A stretch of 64,000 nt of DNA from Halobellus inordinatus (GTDB lineage: Archaea > Halobacteriota > Halobacteria > Halobacteriales > Haloferacaceae): assembly GCF_024464655.1 (NCBI RefSeq), contig NZ_JANHAV010000010.1:51482-115481 (forward strand), read 5' to 3'. Under the pieces are notes generated by a model. It was not told the origin of the DNA, did not search any database, and was given only the letters and a program-made list of their open reading frames with translations. Of this stretch, positions 36,286-46,153 are shown piece by piece (the first letter of the stretch is position 1; each line of letters begins with the position of its first letter). Both the position numbers and the translations under genes were made by a program.

Positions 36286-36766
36286 TCACGAACCAGTCAC
36301 TAAACTGTCTTGGTGGGTGGTATAGGCGTGAGAGTGCGCACGCGCACAGACCGAAGCAAGAGTAGACAGCAGCTGGCCGGCCCTGATGCCGACTTGGATA
36401 TCGAGGGCGGGTATGTCATCCATCGCGTCCCCGAACACGGTGGCAATCAGTATCGGTCAGTCCTGTACTGTAGTACCGGCCGCTTCCAGGATGCGATGGG
36501 CGAGCTCTTCAGTGTTGAGGAGTAGGTGTGAGACCTACTTGTGGTACAGTTGGACCGCGATCGGTGAGGCCCGATAGAGATTTGCTGGCGTCCGGAAGAT
36601 GATCTTGCCGTAGTTCCCCTGCGTCACGTGCGAGCCTTTGATCGCGTTGGTCAAGCTATGGGCCAATCGTACTAGCGTGTGCTCCCCACGGTAGGAGCTA
36701 TATCGTCGCTGGTTGGTATGACCAATATCAACTCTCCGAGCAGAGGTGCGATTTTGGCACTCGGGT
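36286..36766 (-). pseudogene. Decayed minus-strand gene beside the cas promoter
   Basis: One minus-strand frame stays protein-like across two stop codons: RLAHSLTNAIKGSHVTQGNY, then ANLYRASPIAVQLYHK, stop (36535-36537), NTEELAHRILEAAGTTVQD, stop, then VFGDAMDDIPALDIQVGIRA with GQLLSTLASVCARAH. Consistent frame and composition on both sides of the stops suggest a single inactivated gene; no start was found. I do not recognise the family. It would have been transcribed away from the cas operon, in line with the gene at 35759. Confidence 0.4.
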
Positions 36767-36777
36767 TAAACTTATAC
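36766..36777 (+). promoter_or_regulatory. Possible cas operon promoter
   Basis: TTAAACTTATAC is the best TATA-like match before cas6, 62-73 nt upstream of its GTG. That would give a leader of roughly 35-45 nt carrying the Shine-Dalgarno. Confidence 0.35.
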
Positions 36778-36826
36778 GAGAGGGAAATAACAACATACTG
36801 AACGGATGTTAGGATCAGATTACTGC

Positions 36827-36834
36827 GGAGGTGA
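36827..36834 (+). promoter_or_regulatory. Shine-Dalgarno of cas6
   Basis: GGAGGTGA ends 4 nt before the GTG at 36839. It supports this start codon and a leadered cas transcript. Confidence 0.5.
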
Positions 36835-36838
36835 CTGA

Positions 36839-37651
36839 GTGCGGATACTCGTCCGCTTGCAGGCCCGGATGGACGCGGCCTACGACAATACATATCATCA
36901 CAAGCTCCGTGGGCGTCTGTGGCAGGCGCTTCAAGAAAGCCCCTACGAAGAGACTCACGATAAGAACCAGCCGAAGCCGTTCACGTACAGTAATCCGTTC
37001 CCACCAGGAGAGATGAGCGAGGGCGATAGCCGTAGCCTCCTTGTCGCTTCAACCGAAGAGTCGCTACTCGCGCATATTGCTGAGGACCTCACTCACGATC
37101 GCGAACTGAACATCGGCGAGATGCCGTTCCACGTTGAGGAAGTGACGCCACTGTCGCCCGACGTGGGCGAGCCTGGCACGTCAGGTACCATTGAGACGGG
37201 GACTGGCGTACTCGTGCGCATTCCCCCGTGGCGGTTCGATGAATATGGCATCGACACCGATCACGACGAAGCGGAGTTCTGGCGGCCCAAGCATACGATG
37301 GAACCGTTCCGGAATCAGATCGAGGCTAATCTCGACAAAAAGCACGATCTGTTCTGCCCCGACTATCTTCCCGGGCCGTCTGAAGTTGGTGGTGATCTGT
37401 TTGACGGGGCCGACCTGATCAAGACGTTCTCAATACCGGTGACCGTGACGCAGGGTCAACGCGAGACGTGGGTGTTGAGCAAGTGGCGGTTCGACTACAC
37501 CGTCCGCGACGACCACCATCGACGGCACCTGAATCTCGCACTCGACACCGGCATCGGCGAGCGAAACTCACTCGGGTTCGGTTTCGTCAACATCACCGAG
37601 AAATCGGATCGGCGACCGGGCCGGGAGGACTCAATCGATGCTCGATCCTGA
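36839..37651 (+). CDS. cas6: Cas6 CRISPR pre-crRNA endoribonuclease
   Basis: The product is 270 aa with a GTG start. Cas6 cuts the array transcript within each repeat, leaving an 8-nt 5' handle on the crRNA. The N-terminus MRILVRLQARMDAAYDNTYH matches haloarchaeal Cas6, with a His in YHHKLRG. The C-terminal glycine-rich loop GIGERNSLGFGFVNI is the family hallmark. It is the first gene of the operon and overlaps cas8b by 14 bp. Confidence 0.93.
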   Translation: MRILVRLQARMDAAYDNTYHHKLRGRLWQALQESPYEETHDKNQPKPFTYSNPFPPGEMSEGDSRSLLVASTEESLLAHIAEDLTHDRELNIGEMPFHVEEVTPLSPDVGEPGTSGTIETGTGVLVRIPPWRFDEYGIDTDHDEAEFWRPKHTMEPFRNQIEANLDKKHDLFCPDYLPGPSEVGGDLFDGADLIKTFSIPVTVTQGQRETWVLSKWRFDYTVRDDHHRRHLNLALDTGIGERNSLGFGFVNITEKSDRRPGREDSIDARS

Positions 37652-39767
37652 CGAGTTCTACGAGGAATATCCACCCGAAGAACTGATAGATAAGCTCCCA
37701 GAACGGCCGATATCGTCGCTCCGAGACATCCAGTACCTCTATGGTCGCCTCTATACGCTAGCGACAGCCGGTGGCGGCGAGTATGCGGCGTACCTGACAC
37801 CCGACCAAGCCAACGATCTGATCGGGGCCGAAGAGAGCTTGATCGTCGTCCGGGTGGATCTGTCGGGGGACCGTCCCTCACTTGACGCGGACCAGCCGGT
37901 CAAGGTCACGCAGTACACTGAGGACCTCATCCAGAAAGTCGCCCACTGTAAGTACAATGCTGCGCGGGGAATTGACCACAGCGTTACTCATCGCTCAGGA
38001 CGAAACAGCGACCCTGAGAAGTTGGCTCGCTACGCTTGTGAGCGATTAACCAAATGGGCGGTTGATGACGTGGTACAGGGCGTGGCCGATGACCACCCAG
38101 ACGGCGACGTCATCCGCGGACTGGAAACAGTCGGTGAAGACGAATCCTCACTCGACAGAATCCGAGAGGCCGTTCAGGCCGAACTCGGCGGGTCGACGAC
38201 CGCACTCCTGACCGTGCAGATTCATCGGGGAGCGGACGCGGGTTACGAGTGGCCTGGCGATGTGCCGGTGTTTAACGAGGCGATGCGCGCCCGAAAGCTC
38301 TCGAAGCTGGTCTCGAAGGGACAGGCAACAAACTCCGCTGGTCAGGCCACCGATCTGATTAGCGGCGAGCGGACTCGAACTGTCGGTACAGCTGAAGACC
38401 CACTCAACTACTTCCTCGGCAAGCAGATGGAGAAATTCCCGGGACTCGATCCCGACGAAGCTTGGCGGAGCCACCCTATCTCCGAGGACGGGGCTGTCAC
38501 GCTGATGAATGCCGAGGAGTTCGTCGACGCCTGTTCTTACCGGACGTTCAACGCCGACGTGTACTACCTCCCGTACTTCCTCGGTCAGCCGACCCCCGAG
38601 GAGGCGTATCTGCTGTACTCGGCGCTCTACCAAGTCACAGAGGTCGAGGATATGAACCCCGTTCAGGAGTTCTACGATCGGTTCGGGAAGGACGAAAACG
38701 ACTACGAGGGACGGCTCCGGTTCTACGTCGCGGCGGTGATGAAACACCAGATGTCCCGCTACGACGTATACGGCGAGACGCTCAACGGTCGGCTCCACTA
38801 TCCGACGGAGGTCGGCAAGCAACACGAACGGGTCACCGGTAGCTGGGTGTTCGACGAGGATCACGAGAGCAATGGTAATCGGACACCGCCGATGCCGTCC
38901 TACGAAGAGTGGCCGCTGACGGATCCGTTCGCACACGAGCAGAGCATCCACGAGATGGTCGCCTCGGGTAGCTACCTCTACAAGACCTTCCCGTATACCG
39001 ACGAGGACACCGATGCGACGGTCGACGACGAGCGCATCGACGTGCACGTCTCGATCCTCGCCGGCGACCCGGTGCCGCGAAGCCAACTCGTCAGTGCCTA
39101 CGTTGAGCGACTGATCGACCTGGACAGTGAGGGGGTCCCCGAACTCCTGATCGCCTCCCAGTTCGCACAGCTATGCGCGCTCGAAAACGCTGATCTCGTG
39201 ACGGCGGACAGCGGTACGGAATCGACGTTGATCGACGGTCCCAGCTACGACACTATGCAACCAGAGACAGCGCGAACCGACGGTGGAACGGCCGCCCTCG
39301 GTCGCACCGAGAAACTCGAATCGTTCCTCGATCAGACAGATGGCCTCGACAATCCCGAACGGCGTGGCGCGTTCTTGATCGGCGCACTTGTCGGCCAAGT
39401 CGGAACCTACCAGCAGGCGTACCACGACCGGTCGACGACCGTGATCGATCAATATCCCATCAAGTCGATGACCAAGACCAGGGTCAAGCGCATCACTCAA
39501 GAGGTGATCGACAAGGACGTCGTCTACTCCCGGGAGAGCGCCAAAAAAGGATCGAACATCAACTCGACGATGTACAGGGAAATTACTGATGGGATCGTCG
39601 AGACAATGGCCGAGAAAGATCCTGAAAAGTGGGAGATCAGTACCGACGATCTCCGCTTCTACTACGCGCTAGGCGTGACCTACGGGATGAACGACCGTTC
39701 GACAAACGGACAGAACGCGGAGCACAACGACGCAGACACAGACGACACTTCCGAAACCAATGAGTGA
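37638..39767 (+). CDS. cas8b: Cas8b (Csh1), large subunit of type I-B Cascade
   Basis: The product is 709 aa, the length expected for haloarchaeal Cas8b. The large subunit recognises the PAM in target DNA and joins Cas5 and Cas7 in the interference complex. Features are LDPDEFYEEYPPEELIDKLP at the start, the central YYLPYFLGQPTPEEAYLLYS, and the C-terminal RGAFLIGALVGQVGTYQQ and DLRFYYALGVTYGM, typical of the Csh1 family. It overlaps cas6 and cas7 by 14 and 8 bp. Confidence 0.93.
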   Translation: MLDPDEFYEEYPPEELIDKLPERPISSLRDIQYLYGRLYTLATAGGGEYAAYLTPDQANDLIGAEESLIVVRVDLSGDRPSLDADQPVKVTQYTEDLIQKVAHCKYNAARGIDHSVTHRSGRNSDPEKLARYACERLTKWAVDDVVQGVADDHPDGDVIRGLETVGEDESSLDRIREAVQAELGGSTTALLTVQIHRGADAGYEWPGDVPVFNEAMRARKLSKLVSKGQATNSAGQATDLISGERTRTVGTAEDPLNYFLGKQMEKFPGLDPDEAWRSHPISEDGAVTLMNAEEFVDACSYRTFNADVYYLPYFLGQPTPEEAYLLYSALYQVTEVEDMNPVQEFYDRFGKDENDYEGRLRFYVAAVMKHQMSRYDVYGETLNGRLHYPTEVGKQHERVTGSWVFDEDHESNGNRTPPMPSYEEWPLTDPFAHEQSIHEMVASGSYLYKTFPYTDEDTDATVDDERIDVHVSILAGDPVPRSQLVSAYVERLIDLDSEGVPELLIASQFAQLCALENADLVTADSGTESTLIDGPSYDTMQPETARTDGGTAALGRTEKLESFLDQTDGLDNPERRGAFLIGALVGQVGTYQQAYHDRSTTVIDQYPIKSMTKTRVKRITQEVIDKDVVYSRESAKKGSNINSTMYREITDGIVETMAEKDPEKWEISTDDLRFYYALGVTYGMNDRSTNGQNAEHNDADTDDTSETNE

Positions 39768-40824
39768 ACACTATCCCACCACCTCGAATCGATCAGAGAT
39801 CGTCTTCGCGTATGACGCAGTCGACGCGAACCCGAATGGCAACCCGCTCAGCGGCGCGAACCGTCCCCGGATCGACCCACAGACCGACCAAGCCATCGTC
39901 ACCGACGTCCGCCTCAAGCGGTACCTCCGCGACCAGTTACAGGACGACGGTCACGGCGTCTACATCCGCAACGTTATGCAGGAAGGCGAGCAGGCGACGC
40001 GCGAAGACCTCCTCGAAGACCGTCTCAAGGAAATCGAACTCGACGACGTGGACGAAGACGAGATCGAAGAGGCGGTCTTCCGGCAGTTCCTCGAAAACAG
40101 TGCCGACGTGCGCTACTTCGGGGCGACGATGAGTATCGATATGGACGAAGAGAAGTACGGCGATATCGCTGCGGAACTCCCGGATCACTTTACGGGTCCC
40201 GTTCAGTTCTCGCCCGGGAAGTCACTCCATCCTGTGACAGAAAACGAGGAGTACAACAGCCTCACGAGTGTCATCGCGACCGGCGAGGGCAAGGAGCAAG
40301 GTGGCTTCGATCTTGACGACCACCGCATCCAGTACGCGTTCATCGGGTTCCACGGTCTCGTCGACGAACATGGGGCCGAAGACACGCTACTAACCAACCA
40401 AGACGTTCGCCGGCTTGACACGCTATGCTGGCGTGCACTAAAGAACCAGACTATCAGTCGCAGCAAGGTCGGTCAAGAACCACGACTCTATCTCAGAGTC
40501 GAGTACGATGGTGAGAGCTTCCACCTCGGAGGCCTCAACCAAGACCTCGCACTCGACGAGGACGCGTCCGAGCCGGTCGAAGAGCTTCGGACAGTCCGTG
40601 ACGTGTGTGTCGACGTGACGAGCCTCATCGACCGTCTCGGCAACGCATCAGACCGGATCGATACGGTTCACGTCGTTGCCAGTGATGTCCTTGACGTGTC
40701 GGTAGACGGGGAGGTTGGCGGCCACACGTTCCTCTATGAGGCACTGGAAGATGCCCTCGGCCCCGATTCCGTCCGCGTCGTCGACGTATATGAGGACGCG
40801 ACGGCGACGATGCCGGAGGAGTGA
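39760..40824 (+). CDS. cas7: Cas7 (Csh2), backbone subunit of Cascade
   Basis: The product is 354 aa. Cas7 copies line the crRNA along the type I-B interference complex. The N-terminus RSEIVFAYDAVDANPNGNPL, with RPRIDPQTDQAIVTDVRLKR, is the strongest family mark, followed by RYFGATMSID and HFTGPVQFSPGKSLHPV. It overlaps cas8b by 8 bp and ends 3 bp before the cas5 start. Confidence 0.95.
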   Translation: MSEHYPTTSNRSEIVFAYDAVDANPNGNPLSGANRPRIDPQTDQAIVTDVRLKRYLRDQLQDDGHGVYIRNVMQEGEQATREDLLEDRLKEIELDDVDEDEIEEAVFRQFLENSADVRYFGATMSIDMDEEKYGDIAAELPDHFTGPVQFSPGKSLHPVTENEEYNSLTSVIATGEGKEQGGFDLDDHRIQYAFIGFHGLVDEHGAEDTLLTNQDVRRLDTLCWRALKNQTISRSKVGQEPRLYLRVEYDGESFHLGGLNQDLALDEDASEPVEELRTVRDVCVDVTSLIDRLGNASDRIDTVHVVASDVLDVSVDGEVGGHTFLYEALEDALGPDSVRVVDVYEDATATMPEE

Positions 40825-40827
40825 CCT

Positions 40828-41616
40828 GTGACTGAGGACGCCTCTACCGCGCCGAATTTCCCCAACGGCGCGGACACGTGCCTTTCGTTCACGATCAGTG
40901 GCCCGTGGGGACACTTCCGGCGTATCGAAGGTAACATCGTGAAACAGACGTATCGAGTCATTCCGCGAACAACCGTCGCAGGGCTCATCGCGGCGATGTT
41001 GGGGATTGAGCGCGACGGCTACTATGAGCTGTTCGCACCGGGAGAATCTCTTGTTGCCATCGAACCGGTGAGCAAACTCCGCACTATGAAGCTTCCGATG
41101 AACACGCTCTCGACGGCTGACGAGCACCTAGCGTCACTGAACCCCCGCGGAAAGCTCTCGATCAAGCTGCCTGATCCATCGAAACCGCGCCAGCAACACA
41201 ACTACGAGGTCCTCGTGGATCCGGCTTATCGGATCGACGTGTGGCTCTCCAACGACGAGCGATACGAACAGTTGCACTCGCTGCTCGAATCCGGAGAGTC
41301 GTACTACGTCCCGAGTCTCGGCCTCTCCGAATGCCTCGCGACGGTCGACTATCACGGGGAATTCCCGATAGAGCCGGGGGCGGACAGTGAGACGGTGACC
41401 GTTGATTCGACTGTTCCCGAGGCGGTCGATTCGGTCGTTCCCGAACCGGAGACGCGTTATCAAATCGAACAAACGCCCGCGTTTATGGAGCGTGACGGAG
41501 ACGGCCGAACAACCAGCGCGTTCGTCTCCTATGTTTACAATCCCGACGGCGGGTCGCTACGGCTGACGGAGGTGTCACCCCGGAGCGTCGACGGCAGGAG
41601 CGTAGTCTTCACTTGA
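40828..41616 (+). CDS. cas5: Cas5 subunit of type I-B Cascade
   Basis: The product is 262 aa with a GTG start. Cas5 caps the 5' handle of the crRNA. Typical features are CLSFTISGPWGHFRRIEGN, RVIPRTTVAGLIAAMLGIER and the later SYYVPSLGLSECLATVDYH. Its TGA stop overlaps the ATG of cas3, so translation is probably coupled. Confidence 0.93.
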   Translation: MTEDASTAPNFPNGADTCLSFTISGPWGHFRRIEGNIVKQTYRVIPRTTVAGLIAAMLGIERDGYYELFAPGESLVAIEPVSKLRTMKLPMNTLSTADEHLASLNPRGKLSIKLPDPSKPRQQHNYEVLVDPAYRIDVWLSNDERYEQLHSLLESGESYYVPSLGLSECLATVDYHGEFPIEPGADSETVTVDSTVPEAVDSVVPEPETRYQIEQTPAFMERDGDGRTTSAFVSYVYNPDGGSLRLTEVSPRSVDGRSVVFT

Positions 41617-44222
41617 TGACTGACGCCCCAATCTCTCATCCGCCGGAGGGCGAAGACGGAGCAACACTGCTCCGCAATCATCTCGACGCGGTCGCCGATA
41701 GAACGCACGAGGTACTCCCGTCGGACGCCACGACAATCGGCGGCGATCCGCTTGTTGAGGTCGCAGGGATCGTAGCCCAGTGTCACGACTTCGGGAAAGC
41801 GACGACGTGGTTCCAGGCCTACGTGGTCGGCGAATCGACATCGAGCAAGCGGACAAATCATTCCCTGCTCGGTGCCTATCTCGGGTACTATGTTCTCGAC
41901 AGATTGGGCTATGACAGCGAGGATTGTCTAGCAGCCTTCGTTGCGATCGCGAAACATCACGGTCGCCTCCCGAACGTCGAGGAATACGTGGACGGCGTCT
42001 CACGGTTCGAGAACGAGAGTGAGGCGAACAACGAGCGCCAGCGAGTCGTGATCGAACAGGTCAGGAACGTCAACGACCATCGCCGAGCGTTCGCACAGTC
42101 GTTTGTTGCTGACACGACTGACGGTGCCGGATCGTGGGACGAGTTCGTCGCGGAAATCACAGATAAATCGCTCTTCGGGACCGTCTACGAGCACTTCGAT
42201 CGATTCAGCTTCGGGAGCGACCGATCCAATCCGTCCGAAGCGTTCTATCAGGTCCTTCTCCAGCTTTGGAGTGGGCTGATCCTCGCCGATAAAACGACCG
42301 CTGCCGGGGTCGAAAATGGGAATCTCACCGCCTCCGAACCAGACTTGCGGGTCCTCTCGGAATACATCGACGACCTTGGCGGAAATAGTCCCAACGACAG
42401 TCAGACGGAGGCCCTCAATCAGCTCCGCGAAGAGGCGCGGAAGGGTGTCTTCGCCGGTGTCGAGACGTTTCGTGATTCAGAAGGCTCGACCGCGACACTG
42501 ACCCTGCCAACCGGGATGGGAAAAACCCTGACCGGGCTGAGCGCCGCCCTCGAACTCCGCGATGACGGGGGGCGGGTCATCTATGCGCTGCCCTTCACTT
42601 CCGTCATCGACCAAGTAGCGAATGAACTCACGGAGGTGTTCGACTCCGATGGCCGCGGTGACTTGTTGACGATCCACCACCACTTGGCTGAAACGGTAAC
42701 AGAGCTTGACGAGGATGAGAACGAAGGGACCGACGAAGACGCTAGACTGGCCGAGATGGTCGCCGAGAGCTGGCGGTCCGGGCTGACACTCACCACGTTC
42801 GTACAGCTCTTCGAGAGCCTCGTCGGTCCCGGGAACACCCAGTCGATGAAACTGCCAGCTCTATACGGTTCCGTAATCGTACTGGACGAGCCGCAGGCCC
42901 TACCGATGAAGTGGTGGAAGCTCGTCCGACGGATCACGACGATCCTCACGGAGGAGTACGATGCGACAGTCGTCGCTATGACGGCGACGCAGCCGGCACT
43001 ATTCGACAACGCGTTCGAACTGGTCGATGACGTGGATCGGTACTTCGATCACTTCGAGCGCGTCGAGTACGAAGTGCACGATTCTGCTCTGGCATTCGAT
43101 GATACCGACGCGCCCGTGGACTACGAGGTTGCTGGCAGCACGATCCTGGATGAAACCGGCAGGGTCGATTCGGCGCTTGCCATCTGCAATACGATCGATA
43201 GTGCGGCAGCGCTCACCGACACGATTGAGGAACAAGAGGCGGTCGTCGACGTGGGGCACCTCCTCACAGAAACACTTGAAGCCAGATCGGTCGAGAGCTA
43301 CGGTGTTGCGGGCGAGGGACTCGGTGATGATGGAACCGCTGAGGACAGAGTCGACGTGGACGCGCTCGTTGACCGCGTTGAGAGTGCCCTCGGTCCAAAC
43401 GAACGTGCGCTGGTCCACCTCTCTACTCGGCTCCGTCCCCGGGATCGGCTCGCACTGATCGAAGCAACGAAACGCCTCACCGAGCGATCAGTCCCGCTCA
43501 TAGCGGTATCGACGCAACTCATCGAAGCTGGCGTCGACATCAGCTTCGATCGGGTGTACAGGGACATCGCACCCATCGACAGTATCGTGCAGGCGGCAGG
43601 CCGGTGTAACCGATCGTTCGAACGTGACCGCGGGACTGTGACGCTTTGGTGGCTCGCCCCGCCAGAGGAGACGACCAAGACCCCATCACAGGCCGTTTAC
43701 GACTCTCGTGGGGTGAGTACGATCTCGTTGACATCGAAGACGCTCGACGCTATCGGGGCCGGCGATGGAACCGTTGCCGAGCGGACGATGACGCGTGATG
43801 CTGTCCAGCACTATTACGGTCTTGTCTCTGACCGCAATCCAGGTGATCCACAGTTCGTCGACTGGGTTAATGAGGCGAAAGCTGCAGAACTTGGCTCTCT
43901 CTCCCTGATTGGCAACCGAGACAGCGTCGACGTGATCGTCTGCCGGACTGATGCTGAGGTGGCACTCGTTGACGAGATGGAGACGGCGATGCACGAGTTC
44001 AACTACGAATGGTTCGACGATCTCCGTGACGAGGCTAAGGATATCACGGTCTCAATTCCGGTATACAGACAGGACTCGCGTGAAGCCGAGACGGTGCGGA
44101 ATCTCGAACCACTCGGCGACACTGATCTCCGCGTCCTCCGGCATCCACGGAGCACTTCACACTTCGACGAGACGAAGGGACTCGCCGTGAACGATCCCGG
44201 TGTCGACGACCGATTCCTATGA
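41616..44222 (+). CDS. cas3: Cas3 nuclease-helicase
   Basis: The product is 868 aa from the ATG at 41616. It is recruited by Cascade to unwind and degrade target DNA. The N-terminal HD nuclease shows GIVAQCHDFGKATTWFQAY (near 50) and AIAKHHGRLP. The helicase part has LTLPTGMGKTLTGLSAALEL (Walker A, near 300), IVLDEPQALPMKWW (motif II), VAMTATQPALF, and VSTQLIEAGVDISFDRVYRD with QAAGRCNRS at the C-terminal half. All catalytic motifs look intact. It overlaps cas5 by 1 bp and cas4 by 4 bp. Confidence 0.95.
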   Translation: MTDAPISHPPEGEDGATLLRNHLDAVADRTHEVLPSDATTIGGDPLVEVAGIVAQCHDFGKATTWFQAYVVGESTSSKRTNHSLLGAYLGYYVLDRLGYDSEDCLAAFVAIAKHHGRLPNVEEYVDGVSRFENESEANNERQRVVIEQVRNVNDHRRAFAQSFVADTTDGAGSWDEFVAEITDKSLFGTVYEHFDRFSFGSDRSNPSEAFYQVLLQLWSGLILADKTTAAGVENGNLTASEPDLRVLSEYIDDLGGNSPNDSQTEALNQLREEARKGVFAGVETFRDSEGSTATLTLPTGMGKTLTGLSAALELRDDGGRVIYALPFTSVIDQVANELTEVFDSDGRGDLLTIHHHLAETVTELDEDENEGTDEDARLAEMVAESWRSGLTLTTFVQLFESLVGPGNTQSMKLPALYGSVIVLDEPQALPMKWWKLVRRITTILTEEYDATVVAMTATQPALFDNAFELVDDVDRYFDHFERVEYEVHDSALAFDDTDAPVDYEVAGSTILDETGRVDSALAICNTIDSAAALTDTIEEQEAVVDVGHLLTETLEARSVESYGVAGEGLGDDGTAEDRVDVDALVDRVESALGPNERALVHLSTRLRPRDRLALIEATKRLTERSVPLIAVSTQLIEAGVDISFDRVYRDIAPIDSIVQAAGRCNRSFERDRGTVTLWWLAPPEETTKTPSQAVYDSRGVSTISLTSKTLDAIGAGDGTVAERTMTRDAVQHYYGLVSDRNPGDPQFVDWVNEAKAAELGSLSLIGNRDSVDVIVCRTDAEVALVDEMETAMHEFNYEWFDDLRDEAKDITVSIPVYRQDSREAETVRNLEPLGDTDLRVLRHPRSTSHFDETKGLAVNDPGVDDRFL

Positions 44223-44779
44223 CCGCTCCATCGGCCGATCCAGTCGATCAGTTTCTGTCCGCGGCCAGAGACGAGGCCGAGGAACTACCATTTCGTCTCA
44301 CAGGCGTGATGTTCCAGTACTACGTTGTCTGTGAGCGAGAACTCTGGTTTCTCAGCCGCGATGTAGAGATCGACCGGGACACGCCGGCCATTGTCCGCGG
44401 GACTGGAGTTGACGACTCAGCTTACTCGGACAAACGCCGAGACGTCCGCGTCGATGGGATCATCGCGATCGACGTACTGGATAGTGGTGAGATCCTGGAG
44501 GTCAAGCCCTCGTCGTCGATGACCGAACCGGCGCGGTTGCAGTTGCTGTTCTACCTCTGGTATCTCGATCGGGTCACCGGCGTCGAGAAGACCGGCGTCT
44601 TGGCACATCCAACAGAGAAGCGACGCGAGACGATCGAACTGACCTCGGAGACCAGTGCCGAAGTCGAATCAGCTATTCGGGGAATCCGCGAGGTCGTCAC
44701 CGCAGAATCGCCGCCACCGGCCGAGGAGAAGCCGGTCTGTGACTCGTGTGCCTATCACGACTTCTGCTGGAGCTGCTAA
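44219..44779 (+). CDS. cas4: Cas4 nuclease of CRISPR adaptation
   Basis: The product is 186 aa. Cas4 trims prespacers and selects their PAM and orientation together with Cas1-Cas2. The iron-sulfur cysteines are visible: Cys38 in YYVVCERELWF and the C-terminal CDSCAYHDFCWSC (174, 177, 183). The RecB-type nuclease core includes RVDGIIAIDVLDSGEILEVK. It overlaps cas3 as ATGA and is followed by cas1 after 2 bp. Confidence 0.94.
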   Translation: MTAPSADPVDQFLSAARDEAEELPFRLTGVMFQYYVVCERELWFLSRDVEIDRDTPAIVRGTGVDDSAYSDKRRDVRVDGIIAIDVLDSGEILEVKPSSSMTEPARLQLLFYLWYLDRVTGVEKTGVLAHPTEKRRETIELTSETSAEVESAIRGIREVVTAESPPPAEEKPVCDSCAYHDFCWSC

Positions 44780-44781
44780 AT

Positions 44782-45774
44782 ATGAACGACAACTATCACG
44801 TGTTTTCCGACGGACGAATCGAACGCCAGGACGACACGGTGCGTGTCATCACCGACGACGGCGAGAAAAAGTACCTCCCGGTCGAGAACGCCGAGGCGAT
44901 CTTCCTCCACGGACAGATTGACTACAACACGCGTTTCGTCTCGTTCCTCAATCAGGAAGGCGTCGCCGTTCACGTCTTCGGCTGGCACGACCACTACGCT
45001 GGATCTATTATGCCCAAGCGGGGTCAGACCTCCGGTCAGACGGTCGTTGATCAGGTCCGGGCTTATGACGATCCTGAGCACAGGCTCAAACTGGCGAAGG
45101 CGTTTGTCGACGGCAGCATCCACAATATGCGCTCGAACGTAGTCTATTACGACGGGCGTGGCCACGACTTCGAGCATATCTTGGAGGAACTGGAGGACGC
45201 ACGGGCGTCGCTCGGCAGAATGGGGACGATTGACGAGACGATGGGCGTCGAAGCGCGGGCCCGGAAAGCGTACTATTCGACGTTCGACGAGATTCTTCCC
45301 GAGGGATTCGTCTTCGGCGGCCGCCAGTACAATCCACCGAACAATGAGGTCAACAGCCTGATCTCGTTCGGCAACTCGCTGGTCTATGCGAATATTGTCT
45401 CGGCGATCCGTGCGACCGCATTAGACCCGACAATCAGTTATCTCCACGAACCTGGCGAACGACGATACTCGCTGGCACTGGACATCGCAGATCTGTTCAA
45501 ACCGCTACTTGCCGACCGGATCATCTTCAGACTCGTCAACCGCGGCCAGCTAACTACTGACGACTTTGAGGACGAGATGAACTCCTGTCTCCTGAATGAA
45601 AGTGGGCGTAAGACTTATTCGAAAGCATACGAGGAGACGCTCGACGAGACGATCGAACACCCAAACTTGGGAAAGAAGGTGAGCTACCAGTATCTCCTCC
45701 GTGTCGAAGCGTACAAATTGAAAAAGCACCTCCTGACTGGAGAAGAGTATGTGCCGTTCCGACGGTGGTGGTGA
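44782..45774 (+). CDS. cas1: Cas1 integrase
   Basis: The product is 330 aa from the ATG at 44782 (MNDNYHVFSDGRIE). Cas1 integrates new spacers at the leader end of the array. The metal-binding residues are visible: Glu in NNEVNSLISFGNSLVYANIV, His in ISYLHEPGERRYSLALD and Asp in ALDIADLFKPLLADRI. The type I-B family ending YVPFRRWW is present. It overlaps cas2 by 4 bp. Confidence 0.95.
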   Translation: MNDNYHVFSDGRIERQDDTVRVITDDGEKKYLPVENAEAIFLHGQIDYNTRFVSFLNQEGVAVHVFGWHDHYAGSIMPKRGQTSGQTVVDQVRAYDDPEHRLKLAKAFVDGSIHNMRSNVVYYDGRGHDFEHILEELEDARASLGRMGTIDETMGVEARARKAYYSTFDEILPEGFVFGGRQYNPPNNEVNSLISFGNSLVYANIVSAIRATALDPTISYLHEPGERRYSLALDIADLFKPLLADRIIFRLVNRGQLTTDDFEDEMNSCLLNESGRKTYSKAYEETLDETIEHPNLGKKVSYQYLLRVEAYKLKKHLLTGEEYVPFRRWW

Positions 45775-46040
45775 AGGTGGTGTACGTTGTTGTAGTCTAC
45801 GATATGGAAGCCGACCGGACTCACAAGATGCTGAAATTTCTCCGTCGGTATCTCACACACGTGCAAAACTCCGTGCTTGAAGGGGATGTCACCGAAGGCG
45901 ATCTCGAAAAGATCCGATCCGGAGTGGACGAGCTCCTCAAGGCCGGAGAATCAACGATTATCTACCGTGTCTCCTCCGAGAAGATGGTCGACAGAACCGT
46001 CTTCGGTGATGATCCCGCCGCCGACGATCAGTTTCTTTGA
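45771..46040 (+). CDS. cas2: Cas2 adaptation protein
   Basis: The product is 89 aa from the GTG at 45771, which overlaps the cas1 stop as GTGA; two further GTG codons upstream are possible. Cas2 bridges two Cas1 dimers in the integration complex. Typical features are VYVVVVYDMEADRTHKMLKF with LRRYLTHVQNSVLEGD and the C-terminal STIIYRVSSEKMVDRTVFGD. It is the last cas gene; the CRISPR leader follows directly. Confidence 0.93.
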   Translation: MKVVYVVVVYDMEADRTHKMLKFLRRYLTHVQNSVLEGDVTEGDLEKIRSGVDELLKAGESTIIYRVSSEKMVDRTVFGDDPAADDQFL

Positions 46041-46153
46041 CCGTCTCCGATTAGTCCATCGACCCCCAGGAGGTCAAAAGGTTACCGCGGGTCGACGGAA
46101 ACGATGAAGTGTGAACAGCCAATAGAGCTGTTTACCTGGCCAAATCGGCTATG
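46041..46153 (+). promoter_or_regulatory. CRISPR leader
   Basis: These 113 bp between cas2 and the first repeat are the leader, where the array promoter and the spacer-integration signals should lie. It holds a small inverted repeat, AACAGC/GCTGTT, at about 46112-46130. The repeats run 5' to 3' away from it, so new spacers enter at 46154. Confidence 0.75.

Noticed and set aside
36310..36525. 71-aa plus-strand ORF upstream of cas6
   Set aside because: It is opposite the decayed minus-strand frame and has no motif of its own.
38148..39086. 312-aa minus-strand frame inside cas8b
   Set aside because: Antisense shadow of a well-supported cas gene in a compact operon.
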